A stretch of 64,000 nt of DNA. Origin: Streptomyces sp. SID8374 (GTDB lineage Bacteria > Actinomycetota > Actinomycetes > Streptomycetales > Streptomycetaceae). Location: assembly GCF_009865135.1 (NCBI RefSeq), contig NZ_WWGH01000001.1, positions 3,534,001 through 3,598,000 of the forward strand, in the 5' to 3' direction. Under the pieces are notes generated by a model. It was not told the DNA's origin, did no database searches, and worked only from the letters and a program-made list of their open reading frames with translations. Made by a program: the position numbers and the translations under genes. Shown here piece by piece: positions 8,525 to 18,300 of the stretch (position 1 is the stretch's first letter; every line of letters begins with the position of its first letter).

Positions 8525-9115
8525 CTACACCGGCCTGACCTGCGGTGATGCCTCCGGCGTCCGCAACGGCCTACTCTCCTCCGCACCCCCCATCGACTGC
8601 GTCCGCAGCTGCGCGGCGGGCGACGCGGAAGGGGGCGGCTCGGAGGGTTCGGTGGGCTCCGGTTCGGGGTCCGGGTCCGGGTCGGGGGAAGGCTGCGGGG
8701 CGGGCGGTTCCGGAACGACCGGCGGCGGCTCCCCCGGGCCGGGCGTGGAAGGCGTGGGGGGCGCCGGATGGCCGGGGCGCGGCGGGTGAGGGGCGCCGGG
8801 CTGGGGGCGCGGGCCCTTCGACGTGTCCGACGGCACAGCGCTCCCGGACGCCTCCGGGCTCGGCTTCCCCTTGGGGCTCTTGCGGTCGGAGGGGTCCCCG
8901 TCGGAGTGGGTGTGGGCGTCACCGCCACGGTGTCCGGCGTCGCCGGATCCGGCCGTCGTGTCGTCGTCCGGGTCGGCGGTCCGGCCCTTCGAGTCGGAGG
9001 AGCCGGAGGGGCCCGGCCTCGCGCCGTCGTCGCCGACGCTCATACAGCCGGTGGACGCGGCGATCGTCAGCACGGTGACGGCTGCCCAGCGGACAGGGAC
9101 GGACAACTTGCGCAC
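8525..9115 (-). CDS. Pro/Ser-rich lipoprotein, function unknown
   Basis: 196 aa from GTG 9115, chosen because GGAGGTG sits 7 bases before it. A positively charged start (VRKLSVPVRW) and a hydrophobic stretch end in the lipobox ASTGC, giving a lipidated Cys near residue 21. The rest is disordered: Asp/Gly/Ser-rich, then about 70 residues dominated by Pro, Asp and Glu (PDPDPDPEPEP). No domain is recognisable. Probably an outer-face, wall-spanning lipoprotein. Confidence 0.65.
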   Translation of the reverse strand: MRKLSVPVRWAAVTVLTIAASTGCMSVGDDGARPGPSGSSDSKGRTADPDDDTTAGSGDAGHRGGDAHTHSDGDPSDRKSPKGKPSPEASGSAVPSDTSKGPRPQPGAPHPPRPGHPAPPTPSTPGPGEPPPVVPEPPAPQPSPDPDPDPEPEPTEPSEPPPSASPAAQLRTQSMGGAEESRPLRTPEASPQVRPV

Positions 9116-9559
9116 GGGTGGCACCTCCGGGGCGGGGAGAGCGGGGGGCGGGGTGGCGGGGTGGGATGTCTCGTACGGCATGGAGCGCGCCGTACGCGGT
9201 GGTGTGGGTTGTCCCGTACGGCATGGAGCACGCCGTACGCGGTGGTGTGGTGCCGTGCCCAACTCCCCGGACCCCGCCGGAGACACGCCCGAAGCACCGA
9301 TGGACCGGGCGGCCCCGGGCCGGAGGGCGCGCCGGATCGGCTCACGGGACCCGCCAGGCCCGGCCGAAGCCCCGCCCGAGCCCCAGGCCGAAGCCCCGCT
9401 CCAGCCCCGGGCCCCCAGCACACCTCGGCCCCGGCTCACGGGACCCGCCAGGCCCACCCGGCAGCCTCGGACGGAGCCGAACCCCCTACCCCCCGAACCC
9501 GGCAACCTCAAGCCGCCCCCCCCTACCCCCCGAACCCGGCAACCTCAAGCCGCCCCCCC
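9116..9559. repeat. Gene-free region with two sets of tandem repeats
   Basis: No gene is supported. Near 9170-9255 are two copies of a unit of about 46 bases around CGTACGGCATGGAGC and CCGTACGCGGTGGTGTG. At 9482-9580 there are two and a half copies of a unit of about 38 bases containing ACCCCCCGAACCCGG followed by CAACCTCAAGCCGCC. The second set lies directly after the fluC stop codon. In between are several ACGGGACCCGCCAGGCCC-like direct repeats (9347-9460). Confidence 0.75.
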
Positions 9560-9934
9560 CTACCCCCCGAACCCGCCCGCCAGCTCCGCCCCCAGGAACA
9601 CCGCCCCCAGCCCCACCAGCAGCGACGCCAGCACGTTGGCCGCGGCGAGGAAGGGCCGGCCCGTCTCGGCCAGGCGGAGGGTCTCGTACGAGAACGTCGA
9701 GTACGTCGTCAGCGCCCCGCACAGCCCCGTCGCCAGCAGGGCGTGCACCGGGGAGGAGACCGCGGCCCCCGTCAGCACCCCGAGGATCAGGCTGCCCGCC
9801 GCGTTGGCCGTGAACGTGCCCCACGGGAAGACGTACGCGACACCCCGGCCCTGGTGCGCCTGGACCGCCCGGTCCGTCAGATAGCGCAGGGGCGCGCCGA
9901 CCGCCCCGCCGACCGCCACCAGAAGCCAGTTCAC
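9560..9934 (-). CDS. crcB: Fluoride channel subunit FluC/CrcB (second of pair)
   Basis: 124 aa with four membrane helices. Family signatures seen: GGAVGAPLRYL near the start, FPWGTFTANAAGS (pore Asn), and GLCGALTTYSTFSYE (Phe-box and TM3 break). Fluc channels are dual-topology dimers that export toxic fluoride. Start GTG 9934 overlaps the stop codon of the preceding fluC (GTGA), indicating translational coupling and equimolar synthesis of two non-identical subunits. Confidence 0.93.
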   Translation of the reverse strand: MNWLLVAVGGAVGAPLRYLTDRAVQAHQGRGVAYVFPWGTFTANAAGSLILGVLTGAAVSSPVHALLATGLCGALTTYSTFSYETLRLAETGRPFLAAANVLASLLVGLGAVFLGAELAGGFGG

Positions 9935-10440
9935 GCCGCCCGCCCCCCGCCACGCGCGGACCCGCGCTCCCCGTCCCGTACGCCCCGACCGCTCCGGGCT
10001 CCCCCGTCCAGCAGCCGCCGCGTCACCACCGCACCCGCCCACACGGCCGCCAGCGCCGCCACGACCGTCGCCGCCATGTACGCCACCGCCACCACCAGCT
10101 CCTGACGCACCAGCAGGCCCGAGACATCGGCCGCGTACGTCGAGAACGTTGTGAACCCGCCGAGTACGCCGACGCCGAGGAAGGGCCGGACCAGCGGGTG
10201 CGTCACCCGGCCGCGCTCCACGGTCAGCACCATCAGGAAGCCGATCAGCGCGCAGCCGCTCACGTTGACCGCGAACACCGTCCACGGGAAGCCGCCGTGG
10301 GTGGTCGGCCAGAGCACCAGGGCCACGTAGCGCGCGAGAGCACCCAGCGCGCCGCCCGCCGCGACCGCGCCCAGCACCCGTGGCTGCGAGGCGGCGGGCG
10401 GCCCCGGCTCCGGCAGCTCGTCCGGTGCCCGCTCGCTCAC
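9931..10440 (-). CDS. crcB: Fluoride channel subunit FluC/CrcB (first of pair)
   Basis: 169 aa. Longer than its neighbour because of an N-terminal extension (about 30 residues) and a basic, Gly/Arg-rich C-terminal tail. Shows GGALGALARYVALV, FPWTVFAVNVSGC and GVLGGFTTFSTYAADV, the same three signatures as its partner. Start GTG 10440 overlaps the stop of the upstream metallopeptidase gene by four bases (GTGA). Likely a heterodimeric fluoride exporter with the downstream gene. Confidence 0.92.
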   Translation of the reverse strand: MSERAPDELPEPGPPAASQPRVLGAVAAGGALGALARYVALVLWPTTHGGFPWTVFAVNVSGCALIGFLMVLTVERGRVTHPLVRPFLGVGVLGGFTTFSTYAADVSGLLVRQELVVAVAYMAATVVAALAAVWAGAVVTRRLLDGGARSGRGVRDGERGSARGGGRAA

Positions 10441-10787
10441 CCGTAACCCAGGGCGTGCAGCCGTTCGTCGTCGATGCCGAAGTGGTGGGCGATCTCGTGG
10501 ACCACGGTGATCTCGGTCTCGGCCACGACATCCTCGTGCGTCTCGCACATCCGCAGCGTCGGGCCGCGGTAGATGGTGATCCGGTCCGGCAGCACCCCGG
10601 CGTACCACTCCCCGCGGTCGGTGAGCGGGGTGCCCTCGTAGAGCCCGAGCAGGTCGGGGTCGCCGGGCTCCGGTTCGTCCTCGACGAACACCGCCACGTT
10701 GTCCATCAGCCGCATCAGCTCCGGCGGAATCCGGTCAAGAGCCTGGCTCACCAGCTCTTCGAACTGCTCCCGCGTCATCTCCAGCAC
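10437..10787 (-). CDS. Small zincin-like metallopeptidase
   Basis: 116 aa from GTG 10787; ATG 10778 (MTREQFEEL) is equally possible. Ends with the extended zinc motif TVVHEIAHHFGIDDERLH (HExxHxxG with a downstream acidic residue), the minimal metallopeptidase family of actinobacteria, with conserved LYEGTPLTDRGEW and PDRITIYRGP. No export signal, so cytoplasmic. It leads the operon with the two fluoride channel genes through a GTGA overlap; the functional link is unknown. Confidence 0.88.
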   Translation of the reverse strand: MLEMTREQFEELVSQALDRIPPELMRLMDNVAVFVEDEPEPGDPDLLGLYEGTPLTDRGEWYAGVLPDRITIYRGPTLRMCETHEDVVAETEITVVHEIAHHFGIDDERLHALGYG

Positions 10788-10955
10788 CCCGCCATTGTCA
10801 CGTACCGGGGCCCGCCACGGGCAGGTGGCGCCCGCCCCTGATCCACTTCGCGGCCGGGACCCGATCCCCTGCACGGCCACTCCGCGCCTGGCGTGTGATC
10901 CACTCCGCCGCCGGCACCCCGCATGGGCGGAGCCGTACCGGGGCATACGCGCCCA

Positions 10956-12566
10956 ATGGTCCGCGCCCCGTTCCGTGCCGCCGCCGACCGCGTCCGGCAC
11001 CGCCTCACCCAGCTCGTCCGCCCGAACTCCGCGAAGTCCCCGAAACACCCGGCACGCAAGCCCGCCACCGGCGACCTGTTGGGCACCGCCACCCCGAAGC
11101 CGTACGTACGGGCCCTCTCCATGCTCGCCGTCGTCGTGATCGGGGCCTGGCTCGGGCTGCTCGCCGTCGGGTCCATCCGTACGCCGGTCGGCCCCATGGA
11201 CACCAACATGACCCTGCGTCCGTCCCTCACCGGCGGCAGCAAGATCAACGTGTCCCCGCTCGGCGCCCTGGAGCTGGACTCGCACATCGCCCCGCTCCGC
11301 CTCGACGTGGACGTGGACCGCCTCGACCCCGTGCGCTCGCAGGCCCTGGTGGACCAGCCGGAACGGTTCTCCGGCCTCCAGGACGAGGTCACCCGGGACG
11401 TCGCCGCAGGCACCCGCGAGCTGGCCGTACGCTCCTGCGTCGCCGTGATCTCCGGGGCGACCGCGCTCGGCCTCGTCGTCTACCGCCGCCCGCGCCGCGC
11501 CCTGGCCGCCGGCGGGCTCGCCCTGACCCTGCTGGCCGCCTCGGGCGTCAGCGCGTACGCCACCTGGAACCCGAAGTCCGTCCTGGAGCCCAAGTTCTCC
11601 GGGCTGCTCTCCAGCGCCCCGTCCCTCGTCGGCGACGCCCGGTCGATCGTCACCGAGTTCGACATCTACCAGCAGGAGCTGGCCCGCCTGGTCACCAACG
11701 TCACCCGGCTGTACGACGCCACCTCCACGCTCCCCGTCTACCAGCCGGACCCCGGGACCATCCGCGCCCTGCACGTCTCCGACATCCACCTCAACCCGGC
11801 GGCCTGGCACATCATCGCCTCGCTCGTGAAGCAGTACGAGATCGACGTGATCATCGACTCCGGCGACACGATGGACCACGGCTCGGCCGCCGAGAACGGC
11901 TTCCTCGACCCGATCCGCGACCTCGGGGCCCCCTACGTCTGGGTGCGCGGCAACCACGACTCCAAGGTCACGCAGGCGTACCTGGAGAAGTTCCGGAACG
12001 TACGCGTCCTGGACAACGGCCGGGCCGTGAACGTGGCCGGACTGCGCATCGCGGGCACCGGCGACGTCTCGTTCACCCCGGACCGCACCAAGCCGGTCGG
12101 CGGCAAGGCGGCCGCGGAGCTGGAGGGCATGCGCCTGGCCTCCGCCCTCCGCGACCAGGAGCAGGCCGGCACCCCGGTCGACATCGCGGTCGCCCACGAC
12201 CCGAACACCGCCCGGCAGACGGACGGCACGGTTCCGCTGGTGCTGGCCGGCCATGTCCACCACCGGGTCAACGAACAGCTCAAGCTCGGTACGCGGCTCA
12301 AGGTCGAGGGCTCCACGGGCGGCGGCGGGCTGCGCGCGGTGCAGAACGACAAGCCCGAGAAGGTACGCGCCTCGGTGCTCTACCTGGACCGCGAGACCCG
12401 CCGTCTCCAGGCCTGGGACGAGATCACGCTCGGCGGTCTCGGGCTGACGACCGCCGAGGTCAGCCGCCATCTGCCGGAGGAGAACCTGAAGAAGGAGACC
12501 CCCGCCTCGCCCTCTCCCGGCCCGTCCACGACAGGGTCGTCGGCACCGCCGACGCCCTCGCCGTAA
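10956..12566 (+). CDS. Membrane-anchored metallophosphoesterase
   Basis: 536 aa from ATG 10956; an in-frame ATG at 10923 would add 11 residues. One membrane segment at about residues 52-72 and two more at about 155-195, then a calcineurin-like phosphoesterase domain with the metal-binding series DIHLN, DSGDTMDHG, WVRGNHDS, VAHDP and AGHVHH. The C-terminus is a short Pro/Ser/Thr tail. Topology places the catalytic domain outside or at the membrane face. Substrate unknown; relatives act on phosphodiesters or nucleotides. Confidence 0.9.
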   Translation: MVRAPFRAAADRVRHRLTQLVRPNSAKSPKHPARKPATGDLLGTATPKPYVRALSMLAVVVIGAWLGLLAVGSIRTPVGPMDTNMTLRPSLTGGSKINVSPLGALELDSHIAPLRLDVDVDRLDPVRSQALVDQPERFSGLQDEVTRDVAAGTRELAVRSCVAVISGATALGLVVYRRPRRALAAGGLALTLLAASGVSAYATWNPKSVLEPKFSGLLSSAPSLVGDARSIVTEFDIYQQELARLVTNVTRLYDATSTLPVYQPDPGTIRALHVSDIHLNPAAWHIIASLVKQYEIDVIIDSGDTMDHGSAAENGFLDPIRDLGAPYVWVRGNHDSKVTQAYLEKFRNVRVLDNGRAVNVAGLRIAGTGDVSFTPDRTKPVGGKAAAELEGMRLASALRDQEQAGTPVDIAVAHDPNTARQTDGTVPLVLAGHVHHRVNEQLKLGTRLKVEGSTGGGGLRAVQNDKPEKVRASVLYLDRETRRLQAWDEITLGGLGLTTAEVSRHLPEENLKKETPASPSPGPSTTGSSAPPTPSP

Positions 12567-12572
12567 ACCGTT

Positions 12573-12602
12573 TTGGCGATAGCTCCACCCATCCCATATG
12601 CT
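12573..12602 (+). promoter_or_regulatory. Probable promoter of the tRNA-Glu/Asp/Phe cluster
   Basis: TTGGCG, an 18-base spacer and TATGCT, 45 bases upstream of tRNA-Glu, in the gap after the phosphoesterase gene. Confidence 0.4.
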
Positions 12603-12646
12603 TCTCACGTCCCCGACGCGCTGCAAAGCGAACCGGCGGGCCAATA

Positions 12647-12719
12647 GCCCTCATCGTCTAGTGGCCCAGGACGCCGCCCTTTCAAGGCGGTAGCACGGGT
12701 TCGAATCCCGTTGGGGGCA
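12647..12719 (+). tRNA. tRNA-Glu (TTC)
   Basis: 73 nt. Anticodon loop CTTTCAA. The acceptor GCCCTCA pairs with TGGGGGC. First gene of a three-tRNA cluster. Confidence 0.95.
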
Positions 12720-12757
12720 CGTTTCACCGTGTGCGAGACTTGTTTCGCACATTGCTT

Positions 12758-12832
12758 GGTCCTGTGGAGCAGTTTGGAGTGCTCGCCACCCTGTCAAGGT
12801 GGAGGCCGCGGGTTCAAATCCCGTCAGGACCG
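12758..12832 (+). tRNA. tRNA-Asp (GTC), copy 1
   Basis: 75 nt. Anticodon loop CTGTCAA. The acceptor GGTCCTG pairs with CAGGACC, followed by G73. Identical to the copy at 19368. Confidence 0.95.
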
Positions 12833-12854
12833 CTTGCAGCCCCAGCGGCTGCGT

Positions 12855-12928
12855 GGCTGGGTAGCTCAGTTGGTACGAGCGATCGCCTGAAAAGCGATAG
12901 GTCGCCGGTTCGATCCCGGCCCCAGCCA
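12855..12928 (+). tRNA. tRNA-Phe (GAA)
   Basis: 74 nt. Anticodon stem ATCGC/GCGAT with loop CTGAAAA. The acceptor GGCTGGG pairs with CCCAGCC. Confidence 0.95.
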
Positions 12929-12933
12929 CCTCT

Positions 12934-12964
12934 CGAAGGCCCCGTCCTCTGGACGGGGCCTTCG
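12934..12964. terminator. Bidirectional hairpin after the tRNA cluster and ccdA
   Basis: CGAAGGCCCCGTCC and GGACGGGGCCTTCG arms with a 3-base loop, just beyond tRNA-Phe and immediately before the minus-strand ccdA stop codon. Serves both convergent units. Confidence 0.85.
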
Positions 12965-12970
12965 CCGTTC

Positions 12971-13831
12971 TCACCCCTCCCCGGCCTCCTTCCCGACCTT
13001 CCGCGACGCCGGTTCGCGCCGCCGCCATGCCCGTACGCCGAGAACACCCAGCACCACCAGCACCACGGCCCCCAGCAGCACCGCGTCCGACACCCGCTCG
13101 CCCAGCTTCTGCACCCACTGCTCCACCGCGAACGAGCTGTCGACCCCGAGCAGGCCGGGGAGCGCGGTCGTCCCGTCGTAGACGAGGAACAGCACGCCCA
13201 GGCCGATGAAGAACAGGCCCGACAGCAGCGATGTCGTGTGCAGCCGGAACCGGCCGAGCCGGACGGTCCTCCCGCGCAGCCAGGTGCGGCGGCCCAGGTC
13301 GAACCGCTCCCAGAGCAGGGCGAGTACGAAGAGGGGGACCGCCATCCCGAGCGCGTAGACCGCCAGCAGCAGGCCGCCGTAGACCGGGCTGCCGCTCACC
13401 GCCGCCACGGTCAGGACGCTGCCGAGGATCGGGCCCGCGCAGAAGCCCGCCAGGCCGTAGACCGCGCCCAGGGCGTAGACGGAGAAGGCGGTGGTGGGGC
13501 GGATGCGGCCGCTGATCTCCGCCATGCGCCGGGAGGCGAAGCCGAGGCCGACGATCTGTGCGGCGCCGAGCACGATGATCAGCCAGCCCGCGCCCGTCAC
13601 CAAGGCGTCGCGGTGGCCGTAGAAGAGCCGCCCCGCGTACGAACCGGCCGCCCCGAGCGGGACGAGGGTGGTGGCGAGACCGGCGTAGAAGATGCCGGTA
13701 CGGGCCAGCAGGCGCGAGGTGGAGTCGATGGAGTACGCGAAGAAGGCCGGGAGCAACAGGGCGCTGCACGGGCTGACCAGGGCGAGCAGCCCGCCGAGGA
13801 AGGCCGCGAAGTAGCCGATGTCCGCCGTCAC
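12971..13831 (-). CDS. ccdA: CcdA-type thiol-disulfide membrane transporter
   Basis: 286 aa with about six membrane helices. The CcdA/DsbD-beta signatures are present: GGLLALVSPCSALLLPAFFA (first redox Cys) and GLAGFCAGPILGSVLTVAA (second redox Cys). It moves reducing equivalents from cytoplasmic thioredoxin to extracytoplasmic thiol proteins. Start GTG 13831 overlaps the stop of the upstream DsbA-like gene (GTGA), so the two are coupled and presumably form one redox relay. Confidence 0.9.
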   Translation of the reverse strand: MTADIGYFAAFLGGLLALVSPCSALLLPAFFAYSIDSTSRLLARTGIFYAGLATTLVPLGAAGSYAGRLFYGHRDALVTGAGWLIIVLGAAQIVGLGFASRRMAEISGRIRPTTAFSVYALGAVYGLAGFCAGPILGSVLTVAAVSGSPVYGGLLLAVYALGMAVPLFVLALLWERFDLGRRTWLRGRTVRLGRFRLHTTSLLSGLFFIGLGVLFLVYDGTTALPGLLGVDSSFAVEQWVQKLGERVSDAVLLGAVVLVVLGVLGVRAWRRREPASRKVGKEAGEG

Positions 13832-14643
13832 TTGGCGGAGTCCCCGGAGTCGGCGGACGCGTCGCCGGAGCCCGTGGTCGTGTCCCCGGTGGCGCCCGCC
13901 TTGCCCGTCGTCTTCGCCTGCTCCGCCGCCGCCTCGATCGCCTGCGTGAACGTCTCCTTCGGCTGCGCCCCCGCGATCGGGCGGCCGTTGATCAGGAACG
14001 ACGGGGTGGACGTGGCGCCGATCCCGTACCCCTGCTCCTGGTCCTTGGCGACGGCGGCGCGGGCCGCCTCGCCGTCCAGGTCCTTCATGAACCGGGCCAG
14101 GTCCTTGACCCCGGCCTCCTGTGCGAGGGCCTTGACCCGGTCCTTGCCGAACCCCTTCTCCTTCGCCCCCTCGGCGTAGGCGGCCGCGTGGAACTCCCAG
14201 AAGCGGTCCTGCTGCCCGGCGGCCCAGGCCCCGCGCGCGGCGGTCTCGGACTCCTCCCCGAAGATCGGGAAGTTGCGCCACTCGATGCGCAGGGTGCCGT
14301 CCTCGACGTACTCCTTGATCAGCTCGGGCTCGGTGTCCCGGGCGAACTTGCCGCAGTAGCCGCACTTGAAGTCGGCGTACTCGATCAGGACGACCGGGGC
14401 GTCCGCGCGGCCGACCGCCAGCCTGTCGTCGGCGTCGCGGCGGGCCAGCTTCGCCAGCTCGGGGTAGACGCCCGCCTGCGGGTCGCCGGAGACCTCGGCC
14501 GCGGGGGTGGTCTCCGCCGAGGAGCTGCCGGGGGCGGTGGCCTTGTAGGAGGCGAAGCCGAGGAGGGCGGCGGCAACGACGATCACGGCGCCGTAGAGGA
14601 GGGGCTTGCGGGAGGAGGGCTTGGTGTTCTTGGGCGTGGGCAT
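13828..14643 (-). CDS. Membrane-anchored DsbA-family thioredoxin-fold protein
   Basis: 271 aa. One N-terminal membrane anchor (LLYGAVIVVAAALLGFA) followed by an extracytoplasmic thioredoxin-fold domain with active site FKCGYCGKF and cis-Pro loop GATSTPSFLINGRPI, as in DsbA/BdbD oxidoreductases. The Ser/Thr/Gly-rich C-terminal tail is disordered. Acts on disulfides of secreted proteins; its redox partner is very likely the coupled ccdA product. Confidence 0.9.
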   Translation of the reverse strand: MPTPKNTKPSSRKPLLYGAVIVVAAALLGFASYKATAPGSSSAETTPAAEVSGDPQAGVYPELAKLARRDADDRLAVGRADAPVVLIEYADFKCGYCGKFARDTEPELIKEYVEDGTLRIEWRNFPIFGEESETAARGAWAAGQQDRFWEFHAAAYAEGAKEKGFGKDRVKALAQEAGVKDLARFMKDLDGEAARAAVAKDQEQGYGIGATSTPSFLINGRPIAGAQPKETFTQAIEAAAEQAKTTGKAGATGDTTTGSGDASADSGDSAK

Positions 14644-14707
14644 GCGGCACTCCGTGCTGGTGGTGCGGAAGGAGAGGGAAAGGTGCGGGTCGGGCGGGTG
14701 GCCCGGC

Positions 14708-15124
14708 CTACACCCGCAGCACGGAGAGCTCTACGGGGGTCGGTGTGGCCGGGACCGGGGTCCGGACCTGTATCCCCGGCGGCGGCTCGGCCGGCAGGGC
14801 GCCCGTCGCGGCGGGCAGCCCCCATGGGGCGAGGCCGGGGGCCTGGTCGTACGCGGCACGGGCCCGGGTCGGCACGGCGGGCTCGCTGTCGTGGTCGCCG
14901 GGCTCCCGGCAGCCGGGGATCGGGGCGCCCGTATCGAAGGCCTCCACCACAGGGGCCGGGGCAGCGTCCACAGCGGTCGCCGTAACGGCCTCCCCCACAG
15001 TGACCGCGACGCCCTCAGGGGATGACGCGTCAGCATAAGAAGGAGCCGCGCCCACCGGTCCGCACAGCAGCCCCATCACGATCGCCAGCAGCGCTGTCAG
15101 GCAGCACCACTGCGTACGGGACAC
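14708..15124 (-). CDS. Small secreted protein of unknown function
   Basis: 138 aa from GTG 15124, with AAAGGTG 8-9 bases upstream. Signal peptide: VSRTQWCCLTALLAIVMGLL with cleavage likely after GPVGAAPSYA. The mature part is Ala/Pro/Val-rich with two Cys, one of them in PIPGCREPGDHD. No domain is recognised. It lies 64 bases upstream of the dsbA-like gene and may belong to the same transcript. Confidence 0.6.
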   Translation of the reverse strand: MSRTQWCCLTALLAIVMGLLCGPVGAAPSYADASSPEGVAVTVGEAVTATAVDAAPAPVVEAFDTGAPIPGCREPGDHDSEPAVPTRARAAYDQAPGLAPWGLPAATGALPAEPPPGIQVRTPVPATPTPVELSVLRV

Positions 15125-15319
15125 GGGACCGGCACCTTTCGTGCGGGGAGACTGCGTGCGGGGAGGCTGAGCGTTCGACTGCCCGAAATGGTACGTGCTG
15201 TCACCGCGCCCGCCGCATCGGTCACCGGTCACCCGCGCCCCCGCGCCCCCTCCGCGTGACGCAGTCCGCGCGAAATGAGGTCGCCACTCCTGACGCCCGG
15301 GTGAGATCCTGGGATCCGT

Positions 15320-18300
15320 ATGTCTACTTCCTTCGCCGATCTCCAGTCCCAGCTCGGACAGCTCTCGCTCCGTGACGCGAACCGGCTCGGCCGGCGCCTC
15401 GAAGGAGCGCGCCGCATCCGCAAGCCCGAGGCCCGCCAGTCCGTGCTGGACGAGATCGCGGCCGAGGCGGGCAAGGCGGCCGAACGGCTCGCCACGCGCG
15501 CGGCCCGGCTGCCGGCCCTGTCGTACCCGGAAGAGCTGCCGGTCAGCCAGAAGAAGGACGAGATCCTGGAGGCGATACGCGACCACCAGGTCGTGATCGT
15601 CGCCGGTGAGACCGGGTCCGGGAAGACCACGCAGATCCCTAAGATCTGTATGGAGCTGGGGCGCGGCGTCCGGGGCATGATCGGGCACACCCAGCCCCGC
15701 CGGATCGCGGCCCGTACGGTCGCGGAGCGGGTCGCGGACGAGCTGAGGACGCCGCTGGGCGAGACCGTCGGCTGGAAGGTCCGCTTCACCGACCAGGTGA
15801 ACCCGGAGTCGACGTATCTGAAGCTGATGACGGACGGCATCCTGCTCGCCGAGATCCAGACGGACCGCGAGCTGCTGGCGTACGACACGATCATCATCGA
15901 CGAGGCCCACGAGCGGTCCCTCAACATCGACTTCCTGCTCGGCTATCTGGCCCGGCTGCTGCCCAAGCGCCCGGACCTGAAGGTCGTCATCACCTCGGCG
16001 ACCATCGACCCGGAGCGGTTCGCGCGCCACTTCGGCGAGGCGCCGATCGTGGAGGTCAGCGGGCGTACGTACCCCGTCGAGGTGCGCTACCGGCCGCTGC
16101 TCGAAGAGGACAGCGAGGACTCCGACCGCGACCAGATCACCGCGATCTGCGACGCCGTGGACGAGCTGGGCCACGAGGCCCCCGGTGACGTCCTGGTCTT
16201 CCTCTCCGGGGAGCGCGAGATCCGGGACACGGCGGACGCGCTGAACAAGCGCAACCTCAGACATACCGAGGTGCTCCCCCTCTACGCGCGCCTGTCGCAC
16301 GCCGAGCAGCACCGCGTCTTCCAGCGCCATACGGGACGCCGCATCGTCCTCGCGACCAACGTCGCCGAGACCTCGCTGACCGTTCCCGGCATCAAGTACG
16401 TGATCGACCCGGGCAACGCCCGTATCTCCCGCTACAGCCACCGCACCAAGGTCCAGCGGCTGCCGATCGAACGGATCTCCCAGGCCAGCGCCAACCAGCG
16501 CAAGGGCCGCTGCGGCCGTACGTCGGACGGCATCTGCATCCGGCTCTACTCGGAGGACGACTTCGTCACCCGGCCGGAGTTCACCGACCCGGAGATCCTG
16601 CGGACCAACCTGGCCTCCGTCATCCTCCAGATGACCGCGGCCGGGCTCGGCGACATCGAGAAGTTCCCGTTCATCGACCCGCCGGACCACCGCAACATCC
16701 GCGACGGCGTGCAGCTCCTCCAGGAGCTGGGGGCCCTCGACCCGGGTGAAAAGGATCCGAAGAAGCGGCTCACCCCGCTCGGCCGCAAGCTCTCCCAGCT
16801 GCCCGTCGACCCGCGTCTGGCCCGCATGGTCATCGAGGCCGACAAGAACGGCTGCGCCCGCGAGGTCATGGTCATCGCCGCCGCGCTCTCCATCCAGGAC
16901 CCGCGCGAGCGGCCCCAGGAGAAGCAGACGCAGGCGGACCAGAACCACGCCCGGTTCAAGGACGAGACGTCCGACTTCCTGGCGTATCTGAACCTCTGGG
17001 CCTACGTCCGCGAGCAGCAGAAGGAGCGTGGCTCGTCCTCGTTCCGCCGGATGTGCAAGCAGGAGTATCTGAACTTCCTGCGCATCCGCGAATGGCAGGA
17101 CATCTACGCGCAGCTGCGTACGGTCGCCAAGCAGATGGGCATCGTGGTCGAGGAGCCCAAGGGCGACGCGTCCATCCCCGAGCAGGCGGTGCACACCTCG
17201 CTGCTGGCCGGGCTGCTGTCGCACATCGGGCTGAAGGACACCGAGAAGAACGAGTACCTGGGCGCGCGCAGCGCCAAGTTCGCGATCTTCCCGGGGTCGG
17301 CGCTGTTCAAGAAGCAGCCGCGCTTCGTGATGTCGGCGGAGCTGGTGGAGACCTCGCGGCTCTGGGCGCGGGTCAACGCCAAGGTGGAGCCCGAGTGGAT
17401 CGAGCCGCTGGCGCAGCACCTGCTGAAGCGCACCTACAGCGAGCCGCACTGGGAGAAGGACCAGGCGGCGGTGATGGCGTACGAGCGGGTGACGCTCTAC
17501 GGGGTGCCGATCATCGCCCAGCGCAAGATCAATTTCGGCCGTATCGACCAGGAGGCCTCGCGGGACCTGTTCATCCGCAACGCCCTGGTCGAGGGCGACT
17601 GGCGCACGCACCACCAGTTCTTCCACGACAACCGCAAACTCCTCGGCGAGGTCGAGGAGTTGGAGCACCGCGCCCGGCGCCGCGACATCCTCGTGGACGA
17701 CGAGACGCTCTTCGACTTCTACGACCAGCGCATTCCGGAGCACATCGTCTCCGGGGCGCACTTCGACTCGTGGTGGAAGCACAAGAAGCGCGAGGAGCCC
17801 GACGCCCTCGACTTCGAGCGCTCCATGCTGATCAACGAGAAGGCCGGGGCCGTCACCAAGGACGACTACCCGGACTCGTGGCGGCAGGGGAAGCTCAAGT
17901 TCAAGGTGACGTACCAGTTCGAGCCCGGAGCGGACGCGGACGGCGTGACCGTCCACATCCCGCTCCAGGTGCTCAACCAGGTCACCTCCGAGGGGTTCGA
18001 CTGGCAGATCCCGGGGCTGCGCGAGGAGGTCGTCACCGAGCTGATCCGCTCGCTGCCGAAGCCGATCCGCCGGCACTACGTCCCGGCGCCGAACTACGCG
18101 GACAAGTTCCTCGACCGGGCCGTTCCGCTCCAGGAGCCGCTGCCGCAGACCCTGGCTCGGGAGCTCCAGCGGATGGTCGGCGTGCCCGTCACGGCGGACG
18201 ACTTCGACCTCTCCCGGGTCCCGGACCACCTGAAGATCACCTTCCGGATCGTCGACGAGCGGCGCCGCAAGGTCGCCGAGGACAAGGACCTGGAGGCGCT

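Noticed and set aside
9934..10440. Fluoride riboswitch ahead of the channel genes
   Set aside because: The channel starts overlap upstream coding sequence, leaving no leader, and no crcB-motif RNA was recognised before the metallopeptidase.
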